NCBI RefSeq assembly: GCF_007860135.1
Contig: NZ_SJPV01000021.1
Coordinates: 1 to 64,000 of the forward strand
Length of the DNA: 64,000 nucleotides
Reading direction: 5' to 3'
Source: Novipirellula artificiosorum
GTDB taxonomy: Bacteria; Planctomycetota; Planctomycetia; Pirellulales; Pirellulaceae
In this document: positions 1-9,010 of the stretch, piece after piece
How the letters are laid out: each line of letters starts with the position of its first letter
Position numbering within the stretch: position 1 is the first letter of the stretch
Notes under the pieces: generated by a model
Told to the model about the DNA's origin: nothing
Databases searched by the model: none
What the model saw: the letters and a program-made list of their open reading frames with translations, nothing else
Program-made: the position numbers and the translations under genes

Positions 1-116
1 ACTTGGGCCATCAGAGCTCGGATAGAAGAATGGGGAACCGGATCGTTTAAACGCAAACTCAATCAACAACCACCCCAACACAACAGTCACTTGACAGCAG
101 CAAACATTTCATAGAA

Positions 117-165
117 GTGGACGAGGCTACGAGTCCTTCCGGCTGGGACTCGTAGCCTCGTCCAC
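117..165. repeat. Perfect 20-bp stem-loop downstream of the GH43 gene
   Basis: Arms 117-136 and 146-165 are perfect reverse complements (GTGGACGAGGCTACGAGTCC) around a 9-base loop. It lies 34 bases past the 3' end of the minus-strand GH43 gene, so it could terminate transcription, but there is no clear T-run and it looks more like a palindromic intergenic repeat. The rest of 1-198 shows no gene. Confidence 0.75.
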
Positions 166-198
166 TACGAAGTTCGACACCGATCTTTCGCTCGTTCA

Positions 199-3100
199 TT
201 ACTTGGGCCGCAGACGGTCCGCCGACACGATCTGCGAGCGACGAAGCAGTTCGTCGTGGATGCGTTGCGACTCATCGCGAAACTTCTTTTCGTTTGCCGC
301 CTCGATTTCCGCTGTGTTGACGCCGTCGGGTCGAAGGTCGTTGAGGCCGACTCCGTGGGTTCCCAGCAGGGCCCAGTACGTGGCCGAGTCGGAGTGGTCG
401 ACGCCGTTGTGCACGAACTTCCCATCGACAAAGATCTCGCCCAGTCGGCTCTTACGGAATTGGTCAAAATAATCTCGACCCTTGGGGCCTCCGCTGACGA
501 TGCCGTGTTGGCCGATTGCGCCACATTCGTGGAAGATGATCTTACCCTCCGCGGCGACTTGCTTCATGTAGCGACAAGCGGCGGCGTCTTCACGGCAATT
601 GGCGACATTTTCGGGATGCTCTTTCGAGCCTTGATGAAGAGGCGAATTGGTCCAGTGGGCAATGAAACGTACCCGCTTGAGAATGTCGTCTTTGCCGGTC
701 GCCAAACAATAATTGACTAGAATCGCTGGCTCGGTCAGCGAGCCCCAACAAACCACGTTGAGCGGTTCGTCATCCCGCAGCATTTCTGCAGTCGCAAGCA
801 GCCCCGCGATCGTGTCGTAATCGTCGAGCGAAGTGTAGGTGCGATTTGGCTTGAACTTTTCGGCCGTCTCTTTGATGCAAGATTGCTGGAAGGAAATCGT
901 CTCCGGGTATCCCCCAATCGCTTCGTTCAGCGACGCGACGTCGGCACGGTAGGCATCACCGAAAAAATCGTCGGCCCATTGGGCTTGATCGGGTGACGTG
1001 CTGTGTTGGCTTCGATGCGTGCTGGCGACGACGATCCCCAGCGTGTCGAACTCGTTGGCCATCAACAGGTAACCCGCCATTGCGGAAATGTCGTCGGGAT
1101 CGTTCACGCTGCCTTCGCGTTCGTTGCCATTCAGGCGTTTGTCGCTCATGTCGGTGATGATCCAAACCTTGGGTCGGTTCAACGTCCCAAGGTCATTCAA
1201 TTCTTCATTCACCTCGATCTTGCCGCCTTCTTCGCTAACGATCAGTTCTCCCAATCGCTCGACGCCGTCAATCTTGACATGCGATTTATCTTCGGCACGG
1301 AAACGCACTCGGTTCACGGAGATGTTGGTCGCTTCCAATGATGCATTGCCTTTCACGTTGGCTTCGCCGATTTCGTTTTCGGGTTGCCAAGTCATTGGAC
1401 GTCCGAAATGAACTTGGTTGGCGATCAGCTTGGCGTCGTTTGACAATTCCAATGTGGTGCAGCCAAACGTCATGTCTTGCGGTTTGTCGATACCCTCGAC
1501 TCGGACAGTTCCAGCTCCCTGCATCCATTCACAAATGTGTGTGCGACCCTTGATCGTCGCATCGGTTTCGTCGCCGGAAAAGTACATCGCATACATGGAG
1601 ATGCCGGCCGGATCGTCACCGGATCGTTTCAACGTCAAGTTGCCGATCGACAGCGGCTCGGCCAAATCATTGGTCAGCGTCGTTTCGCCTTTCAAGTTGT
1701 GAACGAACAGCGACACGATCATGTCTTTGGACGCGGCGAGCGTGACTTCCGCGGGAGGCTGCCAACTACCGATGCGTCGCAAAAAAAGGAACCAGCGTTC
1801 AACTCGCGTGTTGGTCATCTTTAAACGCCAATTCACGCCCGGCAACAAATTATCGCGGTCATAGGTCGCCGTGATGGAATCGCCCGGCAACAGCTCGAGC
1901 TTCGTCTTACCGCCTTGGTTGCAGTAAACGCCCAGACCGATTGGAAAGTCCGAGTCGACCAGTTCGACGTCGGCTTCGCCCGAAAGGATGATCGCATCGG
2001 GACGCGGACCGGCTTTCAATCGCTTGCCTCGAAGGACGCCTTTGCCCGTCTCCCAATGAAAACTGATGCCGTAGGAATAGGAGACGGTTGTGTCGGTGGC
2101 TTCCCAGAGTCCGTCGAAGAGATGGAAAACGGTGTGGATCGCGGTGCCATCTTCGTTGACAAAACCACCGACTCCGCAGTTCTTCGTGACCAGCGTGCCG
2201 CCCCGCCATTCGACGCTGTGCTGCCGCGAGTAGTCGCCGGTGATTTCCAGCGTGCAGTTTTCCAGCGTCAGCTTGGCGTCCTTCGGAAGAATCAACGTGC
2301 CGTCAAGCCGAATGCGTTTGTCGCGGATGGTCTCGTTTCCGTTGACCACCCAATCTCCGCTTCGCTGCTCAATCGAATCCGCCACCGAATCGGCAACGGG
2401 CTGCGTTGTGGTGGCGAAGCTCACGCCCGTCTCGGTCGGCTCAACCATCTGGATCGTGCCGTCATCGTTGAAGTTCAGGTACTCAGCGCGAAGTCGTCGT
2501 TGATGATCGGGATCGTTCTTTACCCACTCGTGATAGAAGATCACCCATCGGCCTTGGTACTTCACGATCGAGTGGTGATTGTTCCCGCCGTAGGGTTTCA
2601 TGAACTCGCCACGAAACTCGAACGGCCCGGTGGGTGATTTTCCGGTGTAGTAGATCAAGTTGTTCCAACCACGCGCGATCGTGAAGTAGTACAGATCATC
2701 GCGTTTGAAAACGTAGGCGGCCTCAAACTTTTCGGGGCGATATTCAAGGTTCAGATTGGTCGGGCCGGACTTCAGCGATTTCATGTCGTCGCCGAGTTCG
2801 TAAACGGTGTCTTGCAAGTACAACCAAACTCGCCCGTCGTCGTCCGCGAACACGGCTGGGTCATGGCCACGGCAAAGTCTTTCCGGGGTCAATTCGCGAA
2901 ACGGCCCTTCGGGTTGATCCGCCACTGCGACACCGACGCCACCTTTACCGCCACCGCCGTTGTTGAAGTAGTAATAGAAGTAGTATTTTCCATTTCGCTT
3001 GATGACATCGGGTGCCCACGCTTTGTTGACACCCCACTGAGAATCTTCGTTGGAAAAGATGACGCCGTGATCGGTCCAATCGGTCAAGTTGTCGCTGGAG

Positions 3101-3318
3101 TAGCACGACCAGCCGAATTGCTTCTCCCAATCACGATTGTCGGTCGTCGGGAACAAGAACAATCGGCCATCATCGGCCACAACCACCGACGGATCAGCAC
3201 CATAGAAGTCGTGCCCGTCGACTTTCAAGGGATTGTTGCCTTGTTGCGGCGTCGGCTCTTTTGCGGACGTGTTGATGCAAGTGAAGAAGAACAACAGGGC
3301 GATGGCGATGGGTTTCAT
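199..3318 (-). CDS. Secreted GH43-type glycosidase with beta-helix and DUF1593 domains
   Basis: A three-part secreted protein of about 1039 residues. A signal peptide (KPIAIALLFFFTCINTSA) leads into a five-bladed GH43-like domain (about 35-310) with the usual acidic residues: YGADPSV near the start (base Asp), WAPDVI, and KFEAAYVF (acid Glu). Residues about 320-710 are Gly/Asp/Asn-rich short strands typical of a right-handed beta-helix. Residues about 720-1010 (VWIITDMSD, NDPDDISAM) match the DUF1593 nucleoside-hydrolase-like family. It probably cleaves arabinose- or xylose-containing glycans outside the cytoplasm; exact substrate unknown. The ATG at 3318 is preferred over an in-frame TTG at 3330. 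Minus-strand neighbours suggest a carbohydrate island. Confidence 0.8.
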   Translation of the reverse strand: MKPIAIALLFFFTCINTSAKEPTPQQGNNPLKVDGHDFYGADPSVVVADDGRLFLFPTTDNRDWEKQFGWSCYSSDNLTDWTDHGVIFSNEDSQWGVNKAWAPDVIKRNGKYYFYYYFNNGGGGKGGVGVAVADQPEGPFRELTPERLCRGHDPAVFADDDGRVWLYLQDTVYELGDDMKSLKSGPTNLNLEYRPEKFEAAYVFKRDDLYYFTIARGWNNLIYYTGKSPTGPFEFRGEFMKPYGGNNHHSIVKYQGRWVIFYHEWVKNDPDHQRRLRAEYLNFNDDGTIQMVEPTETGVSFATTTQPVADSVADSIEQRSGDWVVNGNETIRDKRIRLDGTLILPKDAKLTLENCTLEITGDYSRQHSVEWRGGTLVTKNCGVGGFVNEDGTAIHTVFHLFDGLWEATDTTVSYSYGISFHWETGKGVLRGKRLKAGPRPDAIILSGEADVELVDSDFPIGLGVYCNQGGKTKLELLPGDSITATYDRDNLLPGVNWRLKMTNTRVERWFLFLRRIGSWQPPAEVTLAASKDMIVSLFVHNLKGETTLTNDLAEPLSIGNLTLKRSGDDPAGISMYAMYFSGDETDATIKGRTHICEWMQGAGTVRVEGIDKPQDMTFGCTTLELSNDAKLIANQVHFGRPMTWQPENEIGEANVKGNASLEATNISVNRVRFRAEDKSHVKIDGVERLGELIVSEEGGKIEVNEELNDLGTLNRPKVWIITDMSDKRLNGNEREGSVNDPDDISAMAGYLLMANEFDTLGIVVASTHRSQHSTSPDQAQWADDFFGDAYRADVASLNEAIGGYPETISFQQSCIKETAEKFKPNRTYTSLDDYDTIAGLLATAEMLRDDEPLNVVCWGSLTEPAILVNYCLATGKDDILKRVRFIAHWTNSPLHQGSKEHPENVANCREDAAACRYMKQVAAEGKIIFHECGAIGQHGIVSGGPKGRDYFDQFRKSRLGEIFVDGKFVHNGVDHSDSATYWALLGTHGVGLNDLRPDGVNTAEIEAANEKKFRDESQRIHDELLRRSQIVSADRLRPK

Positions 3319-3338
3319 GGGATTTCGCAAGGAAGAAT

Positions 3339-3435
3339 GGGCAAAAAATTTTGGCTGGTAAAAAAATGTTCTGGGGAAGGATTCGCTTCACAGATCACGA
3401 GCAACCATTTTTCTGCCCACCAATCTTTTTGCCCC
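3339..3435. repeat. Imperfect inverted repeat with A/T tracts
   Basis: The left arm (from 3339, GGGCAAAAAATTTTGGCTGG) and the reverse complement of the right arm (3402-3435, GGGCAAAAAGATTGGTGGGC) resemble each other, both continuing into an A-rich tract ending ATG. The element fills most of the gap between the two flanking minus-strand genes. It could be a dispersed intergenic repeat or a terminator-like structure. Confidence 0.5.
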
Positions 3436-3452
3436 CATCTCGATGATCTCGT

Positions 3453-5717
3453 TCACTTGGCGGCCCCCACAGCGATGCTTCGCAGCGCCGCTTGTTTCTG
3501 CGGTGAGGGCGTTTGAAAGTCGAACGCGCGTAAGTAACGAGTGACTTGATCCGCTTCGACCGATGACGTTCTGATCAGGATCTTGGACAGTAAGTCGGGT
3601 GTCGCTGAACCACGGCTACGCCACACGATGTCACGACCGGATCGTGAATCCCAATCGTCGCCCACGTCCGATAGCCATTGATCCAAACACGCATCCCAAT
3701 TGCCCGATGCGGCGATCCCCAACGCCTCCAAGTACCAGCGGTCTTCGCCGTCATGCTGCCCGGCTAATCGCGACCAGACCTTTGCAGCCGCCTCGGACTT
3801 CTCGCCGTGCAACAGCAACGCCGCTTCGCGTCGAACTTGCGGTGAAGAATCCTCGACAAACCGCGCGGCCACTTCCACGACGTTCACGCCAGATTGACTC
3901 GCGATGCGCAGTGTGACACAACGAACGCGTGGGTCGGAATCTTCTCCCGCCAACTCGATCGCTCGACCGGAAGACAACGCGGCCAACGCCCACAACGCTC
4001 GGGCTCGGTAGCGCGGGCGCTTTGATTCAGCGATGAACTGTTCCAGTGACGATGCGGCTGATTGTCCGATTGTCTTTAAACGTTGCAACGCCAGAAATCG
4101 CGTCGAGACGTTCGGGCTTTGCAATGCACGGATAGCACCCTGAACCGTTGAAAGCTCCGCCGCCACGAACTGGTACGTTTCGGCATGACCGGCGGGGGCG
4201 ACCCGAAAGATCCGTCCACGCTCGGTATCGCCCATGCGATGGCCGCCCACGCCGGGGTCGTACCAATCGGCCACCATCAACGAACCGTCCGGCGCGGCGC
4301 AAACATCGACGGGTCGAAACCATCGGTCTCGGCTGCCCGTCATCACAGGCTGTGTCGTGCCCGCGTACCCCGCACCGTCGTTTTGCAGCATGTAGGCGCG
4401 AACCGAATTGGGACCGGGATCGCAATGAAGCAGTTGACCGTGATAACGCTTCGGCAGCAATTCGCCTTCGTACGTCATGATCCCGGTCGGCGAACCGGCA
4501 CCGGTTTGGACGACGTTGGGAATGACGCCCGGATCGTTCAAGTGCCAATGCCGGAGCGAAACGTCCGAGTGCATGCCGGTTCGTGGCACCGACCATGTCG
4601 ATTGATCCAGTTCGCTTCGGTAACCGTAATTGCCATACGGCATCACATAATTGATCCGCGTCGCCCGGTTTCCGTCGTCGTCATTGTCCGATTGCCACAT
4701 CGTTCCAAACGAATCGACGCAGACCTCCCAGTTGTTGCGAAAATTCCACGCGAGTGTTTCAACGTTCGTGCCATCGACGTCGCAGCGAAAAACCATGCCC
4801 TGTTGATAGGGTTTACCGTGGTCACGAACTTCGCGACCCGACTGATCGACGACGATGTTTCCTGCGGCGTCTTTGAGTTGGTGCCCCTCGTTACCAAAGT
4901 TGAAATACAACTTGCCATCGGGACCGGGAACAAACGCGTGAATCCCGTGATCGTGATCGACGCCACCAATGCCGGTGAACAGCAGGTCCTTGGCGTCTGG
5001 TTTCAGGTCGCCATCTTGATCGACGAATGAAATGACGCGATCGCCCGCTGAAACAATGACGCGTTCGCCGAGCACGCAGATTCCGTGCGGCGAATTGATG
5101 TCAGTGCCTTGATAAAACACGGTCTTCTTATCTGCCTTGCCGTCGGCATTGGTATCTTCCAAAACCAAGATCCGATCGCCTTCGTCGCGAACCGGGTTGT
5201 ACGGGTTTCGGAAGTGCCGGTAGTTGACGACTTCGCAAACCCAAACGCGTCCCAAGTGATCGACGTCGATATTGCTGGGGCTGTAAAGATCTGGCTCGCC
5301 CGAAAACAGCGTCGCCGTCAAACCGTCGGCCAAGTCGACGCCGTCGGTCGCGCTGCTCGGATCCCGTGGGTCGATGGTCGTCGCTGATTCGGATGCCTTG
5401 TCTCCGTAAACGTGAAAGCCCGCTTGCTCTTTGTTCTTGAGCAACATCAGGTAATCGACCAAATCGAGCAGCTCCTGCACCGACATCAACTGATGCAAGT
5501 TTTCCGGCATCAACGAAGTCGTGCTCTGGTTGAAAATCTCGACGTCGTCTCGAGCCACCTTGCGAACAACACCTTCGCTGGTCTTGAGGGTGATTTCATC
5601 TTCGTTTTGGTTCACCAGCAATCCATTGAGCACCAATCCATCGACGGTCAACAACATGTACTGCTCGTAATTGTGACTGATGCCACGGGTCGTTGGGATA
5701 GTGAAGGTGTCCGGCAT
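3453..5717 (-). CDS. Cytochrome-associated membrane-bound dehydrogenase with HEAT repeats, 5' end lost
   Basis: The first recognisable segment (about residues 12-90) is the C-terminal end of the planctomycete heme-binding domain, with LLTVDGLVLNGLLV and TSLMPENLHQLMSVQELLDL. It is followed by a large beta-propeller dehydrogenase domain (NIDVDHLGRVWVCEVVNYR, PHGICVLGERV, GNEGHQLKD) and C-terminal HEAT-like helices (about 530-740). Such proteins are thought to oxidise sugars or alcohols and pass electrons to an attached cytochrome; no CxxCH motif survives here. The N-terminus comes from a foreign reading frame inside a truncated sulfatase, so no native start exists. The ATG at 5717 is only the nearest in-frame ATG. 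Expression is uncertain. Confidence 0.75.
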   Translation of the reverse strand: MPDTFTIPTTRGISHNYEQYMLLTVDGLVLNGLLVNQNEDEITLKTSEGVVRKVARDDVEIFNQSTTSLMPENLHQLMSVQELLDLVDYLMLLKNKEQAGFHVYGDKASESATTIDPRDPSSATDGVDLADGLTATLFSGEPDLYSPSNIDVDHLGRVWVCEVVNYRHFRNPYNPVRDEGDRILVLEDTNADGKADKKTVFYQGTDINSPHGICVLGERVIVSAGDRVISFVDQDGDLKPDAKDLLFTGIGGVDHDHGIHAFVPGPDGKLYFNFGNEGHQLKDAAGNIVVDQSGREVRDHGKPYQQGMVFRCDVDGTNVETLAWNFRNNWEVCVDSFGTMWQSDNDDDGNRATRINYVMPYGNYGYRSELDQSTWSVPRTGMHSDVSLRHWHLNDPGVIPNVVQTGAGSPTGIMTYEGELLPKRYHGQLLHCDPGPNSVRAYMLQNDGAGYAGTTQPVMTGSRDRWFRPVDVCAAPDGSLMVADWYDPGVGGHRMGDTERGRIFRVAPAGHAETYQFVAAELSTVQGAIRALQSPNVSTRFLALQRLKTIGQSAASSLEQFIAESKRPRYRARALWALAALSSGRAIELAGEDSDPRVRCVTLRIASQSGVNVVEVAARFVEDSSPQVRREAALLLHGEKSEAAAKVWSRLAGQHDGEDRWYLEALGIAASGNWDACLDQWLSDVGDDWDSRSGRDIVWRSRGSATPDLLSKILIRTSSVEADQVTRYLRAFDFQTPSPQKQAALRSIAVGAAK

Positions 5718-6234
5718 AGTGGCTGACGTAACCAAAGAATTCGTCAAAGCCACGCTTGGTCGGATACGCGGGCCAATCCGCTGGCGTGCCGGTTTGTTGC
5801 TTCTCTTTCGGGCCGCCTTGCAAACCGAACTTACCGATCATGCAAGTTCGGTAACCGGCTTCGCGGAGCACCGAGCCGAGCGTGTGATTGTCTTCGAGAG
5901 CTTTGTCGAACTGGTTGTTCCGCACCACCGCGTTGCCTTGATGAACGCCGGTTAACAGCGACGAACGGCTGGGAGCACAAACCGGTGCCGGGCAGTGATG
6001 GGCTCGCATTTGCAAGCCGCCCGCGGCGAGTCGATCGAGGTGTGGGGTCTGGTGCGTTTTGTCGTGCTTGGATTCGTTCTGATAGAAGACGCCGAGATCG
6101 CCCCAGCCCAGATCGTCGGTAAAGACGAACACGATGTTGGGTTGGGACGCTTGAAGCGTTGATCCGAAACCGAGCAGCAACGTGAGGCAAACCGCAGCGG
6201 AGAAACGGGCGATGTTGGTGTGGGATCGTGTCAT
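5596..6234 (-). pseudogene. Sulfatase, N-terminal third only
   Basis: Starts like an intact secreted sulfatase: signal peptide, metal-binding FTDDLGWGD, and the formylglycine motif CAPSR with Cys86, followed by LLTGVHQGNAV and MIGKFGLQGG. Similarity stops near residue 185 (HYAGHLHYPNDP). The remaining 27 residues are the wrong frame of the adjoining dehydrogenase gene. Intact sulfatases are 450-550 residues, so about two thirds, including the C-terminal metal and substrate residues, is missing. The break at about 5684 joins it to another 5'-truncated gene on the same strand, as a simple deletion would. Confidence 0.85.
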
Positions 6235-6289
6235 GGATGCGGCTGGCTCAGGGGGCGTGTTATTCTAAATTGCGGGGTCAACCAATGAT

Positions 6290-6351
6290 GTAGCGGAACT
6301 CGTCAAGAAATTCGATTGCTGCCGACCGAAAGTCTCGACGAATTCCGCTAG
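6290..6351. repeat. Palindromic intergenic repeat, copy 1
   Basis: Left arm GTAGCGGAACTCGTCAAGA and right arm CTCGACGAATTCCGCTAGC are imperfect reverse complements. Related copies lie at 17880-17941 and 19329-19398. It sits between two minus-strand genes. Confidence 0.75.
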
Positions 6352-6368
6352 CGAAATCAACTGGCGAA

Positions 6369-7754
6369 TTACGACGGCAATTCCCAACCTTTGCGGCGTT
6401 CACGACTGAGCAGCTTGTTGCCTTCGTCGCAATTCGTGAAGCGTTCCGTTTTCGGATCCCACTTCAACTCCTCGCCAACTCTTCCGACGGCGCGGGCGAT
6501 GTTCAGCAAGTAGCAGATCGTGGTGCTGCGATGTCCGATCTCGATATCTGCGTTGGCAGTTTCGCGACTTTTGACACAGTCCGCAAAATTCTGAAGGTGC
6601 GGATTGTTTTCGGAGCCCTTGTTCGGTCCTGGGTTTTCGGGGCTATCTGTCAGCTCCTTCGGGTTGGAGGCAACTTTGTTGCGGTTGATCTCGATCTTAC
6701 CCTCAGTACCCTCGAACACAGCGCCGAACGAAGGCCCCTGTTCGTTTCGTAGCGAGAAATCAATCTCGGTACCATTCTCATAACGCATGACACAGCGTCC
6801 CACCGGTCCTGAAATCTTCTTAGGCTCATCCGCCAATGTCGCAGCGGGATCGTCATCGGTCGGGCGATGAAAGTCGCTCATGCCAGTATCGAAATGGTGA
6901 ACGTCTTCCATCAACGTAATACTTACGGGCCCTGTCAAACTTGTGCCGAGGCCGTTTTGAATTTGATCGTAAGCGTGTGCACCCCAGCCAGTCACACCAA
7001 AGCTGCGACCGCCACCGTCGTAGTCGAGGTAGTTGATCCAGTTGTAAAACAGATTCGCATTGTACTCGTGAAATTCAGCTTGATTGGTCCAGACATCCCA
7101 CCACTTCGCACCATCGGAACCTTCGGGCATCGGATGCTTGGGCATGCCACCGGGGATTGGAACCGGGCCGACGAAGTTCATGGTTTTAACGCGTTTGACC
7201 GTACCGATCTTGCCATCCTGAATCAGCTTGCAGGCCCAGTTCGTCATGGCCATGGACCGCTGTTGTGTGCCCACCTGAGTAACACGATTGTGTTTGCGAG
7301 CACACTGCACCATTTCGCGACCTTCGGCAATCGTCAACGACATCGGCTTTTCGATATAGGCATCCATACCCGCTGCCATGGCGTTGCACGCGATCCAAGC
7401 ACGCTGGTGCGTGGCCGTTTCGATCATCACCGCATCGAGATTTTCCTTCTCGATCATTTCGCGAAACTCGGTGTAACGTTTCCAAGTCGCATCGGGGTTG
7501 ACCGCAGCAGTGAACGTGTCCAACCGCGACGGCAGACAATCGCTGACAGCGGCGATGTTGATCGAGGGAACATTCTTCAGCGTATCACCGGCAATCCGGC
7601 GACAACGTGCCCCCAGCCCAATCAAACCGACATTGATCCGTTCACTGGGAGCGACCGCACCGTCTTTGCCCAGTGCGGTTGCAGGAATGAACATGGGCGC
7701 TGCAATCGCAGCAGCGGTTGCCTTTAGGGCGCTTCGTCGAGTCACGAGGTTCAT
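6369..7754 (-). CDS. Gfo/Idh/MocA-family oxidoreductase, Tat-type leader
   Basis: A complete 461-residue NAD(P)-dependent oxidoreductase of the glucose-fructose oxidoreductase/inositol dehydrogenase family. The N-terminus carries paired arginines and a hydrophobic stretch (TRRSALKATAAAIAAPMF), a Tat-like leader usual in planctomycete members. The nucleotide-binding loop VGLIGLGAR follows, then the EKPMSL motif that supplies the catalytic lysine, then the C-terminal beta-sheet dimer domain (DYDGGGRSFGVTGWGAHAYD). It probably oxidises or epimerises a sugar or cyclitol; the substrate cannot be read from sequence. It ends near the xylA fragment but in a separate repeat-bounded unit. Confidence 0.88.
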   Translation of the reverse strand: MNLVTRRSALKATAAAIAAPMFIPATALGKDGAVAPSERINVGLIGLGARCRRIAGDTLKNVPSINIAAVSDCLPSRLDTFTAAVNPDATWKRYTEFREMIEKENLDAVMIETATHQRAWIACNAMAAGMDAYIEKPMSLTIAEGREMVQCARKHNRVTQVGTQQRSMAMTNWACKLIQDGKIGTVKRVKTMNFVGPVPIPGGMPKHPMPEGSDGAKWWDVWTNQAEFHEYNANLFYNWINYLDYDGGGRSFGVTGWGAHAYDQIQNGLGTSLTGPVSITLMEDVHHFDTGMSDFHRPTDDDPAATLADEPKKISGPVGRCVMRYENGTEIDFSLRNEQGPSFGAVFEGTEGKIEINRNKVASNPKELTDSPENPGPNKGSENNPHLQNFADCVKSRETANADIEIGHRSTTICYLLNIARAVGRVGEELKWDPKTERFTNCDEGNKLLSRERRKGWELPS

Positions 7755-7774
7755 GGGGATTTCCTTTTCGTAGT

Positions 7775-7860
7775 CCAGGCGGCCAGCCTGCGGGAGATTG
7801 ATTGATGATTAGGTTGAATGGGTGGATTGAGTTCAATGTTGTTGCAGGCAGGCCGCCTGC
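7775..7860. repeat. Inverted GC-rich repeat pair upstream of the oxidoreductase
   Basis: Arm 7775-7791 (CCAGGCGGCCAGCCTGC) and arm 7844-7860 (GCAGGCAGGCCGCCTGC) are reverse complements with two mismatches, separated by 52 bases. It lies in the gap between xylA and the oxidoreductase gene and may be a dispersed repeat or a weak terminator of xylA. Confidence 0.55.
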
Positions 7861-7875
7861 ACTTCGCAACGTTGA

Positions 7876-8232
7876 CTAGGCAATGTCGATGTAGCGATTG
7901 ACGATGTTTTCGAGCAATTCCTGACGACCACTCGTGTTGGCACTCGCCTCGCCTTTGTCGAGCATCAGGGTTTCCAACTCGGTAAACGAGGCCTTGCCCG
8001 ACTCGATCTTCTTTCCGAGGTCGCTGTCCCAACTGCGGTACCGGTCGTCAACGATCTTGTTCAACGCCCCGTCTCCCATGATCTTCGCGGCAATTTTCAA
8101 ACCACGAGCAAAAGCGTCCATGCTGCCGATGTGGGCGTAAAACAGATCGACCGGCTCGAAACTCTCGCGTCGTACCTTGGCGTCAAAATTAACGCCGCCT
8201 GAACCAAGGCCGTACTTCAACAGTACAAGCAT
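7876..8232 (-). pseudogene. xylA: Xylose isomerase, C-terminal fragment
   Basis: The 118 codons match the last quarter of xylose isomerase, the enzyme that converts xylose to xylulose: [12 protein letters not shown], the metal-binding [28 protein letters not shown], and the C-terminal [11 protein letters not shown]. Full-length enzymes are about 440 residues, so the catalytic His and most metal ligands are missing. The cut at about 8233 abuts the 3' part of a xylR-like gene on the opposite strand. The likely original arrangement was a divergent xylA-xylR pair whose shared promoter and 5' ends were deleted. Confidence 0.9.
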
Positions 8233-8235
8233 GGT

Positions 8236-8894
8236 TTGTGTCGTCAGGTATCGGAGCTACCTCGTCCGGTTGCCATTATGGGCTGCTACGATTTCAAAGC
8301 ACAACAGGTGCTGGACGCTTGTCGTCAACTTAACATCGCCGTACCAACTGAAGTCGCTGTGCTGGGGGTCGACAACGATCGCCTGATCTGCGAACTGTCG
8401 GAGCCCACGCTCTCGAGCGTGATTCCAGACACAAAGCGTACCGGTTATGAAGCGGCTGATTTGCTCAACCGTATGATGTCAGGCGAACACGTTGGCACCG
8501 AGACTCGCCTGATCACGCAGCCATTGGGGATTCAAGTACGTGAATCTACCAACACTCTAGCCATTGACGACGAGGAAGTTGCCAAAGCGCTCCACTATAT
8601 CCGACGACATGCAACATCCAACATTCGGGTGTCGGACATTCTGCGACAGGTGACGCTCTCGCGTCGTGCTCTCGAGCATCGATTCAAGAAGTTGCTTGGG
8701 CACACACCACACGAAGAAATTCAACGAGTCCGTATGAATCGAATCAAGGAACTATTGTCGGAAACCGAATTAAGCGTCCATGAAATCGCTAATCGAGCCG
8801 GCTTCGAGTACGACGAGTACATGGCTGCTGCTTTTCGGCGAGAAACGGAATAACGCCGACCGAGTATCGAACGAGAATGCAGCCGAAAAGGTGA
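8236..8894 (+). pseudogene. xylR: XylR-type AraC regulator, 5' truncated and frameshifted
   Basis: It keeps the end of the periplasmic-binding-protein-like sensor ([26 protein letters not shown]) and the AraC helix-turn-helix pair (VSDILRQVTLSRRALEHRFK, LSVHEIANRAGF). Such regulators are near 400 residues, so about the first half is missing. The frame stops at 8853 after FRRETE, but a neighbouring frame continues with TPTEYRTRMQPKR to a stop at 8892-8894, the expected C-terminus. One missing G near 8847 explains this. It could be a sequencing error or a further lesion. Confidence 0.85.
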
Positions 8895-9010
8895 CACTAC
8901 AGTCTTGCTTCTATGGCATCGTGCGTTTAAGACTGGGGCCATTGTCGGGCGGAATGGACTGTTGCCAATTCAACTGCGCCTCACAAAGCTGGCTCCTATA
9001 CCCACGTACT

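Noticed and set aside
1915-2637. 240-codon open frame on the plus strand inside the GH43 gene
   Set aside because: Antisense shadow of a well-supported gene; Arg/Val-rich composition with no motifs.
4185-5030. 281-codon open frame on the plus strand inside the dehydrogenase gene
   Set aside because: Antisense shadow; no leader, motif or protein-like pattern.
6867-7727. 286-codon open frame opposite the oxidoreductase
   Set aside because: Antisense to a clear Gfo/Idh gene; no domain seen.
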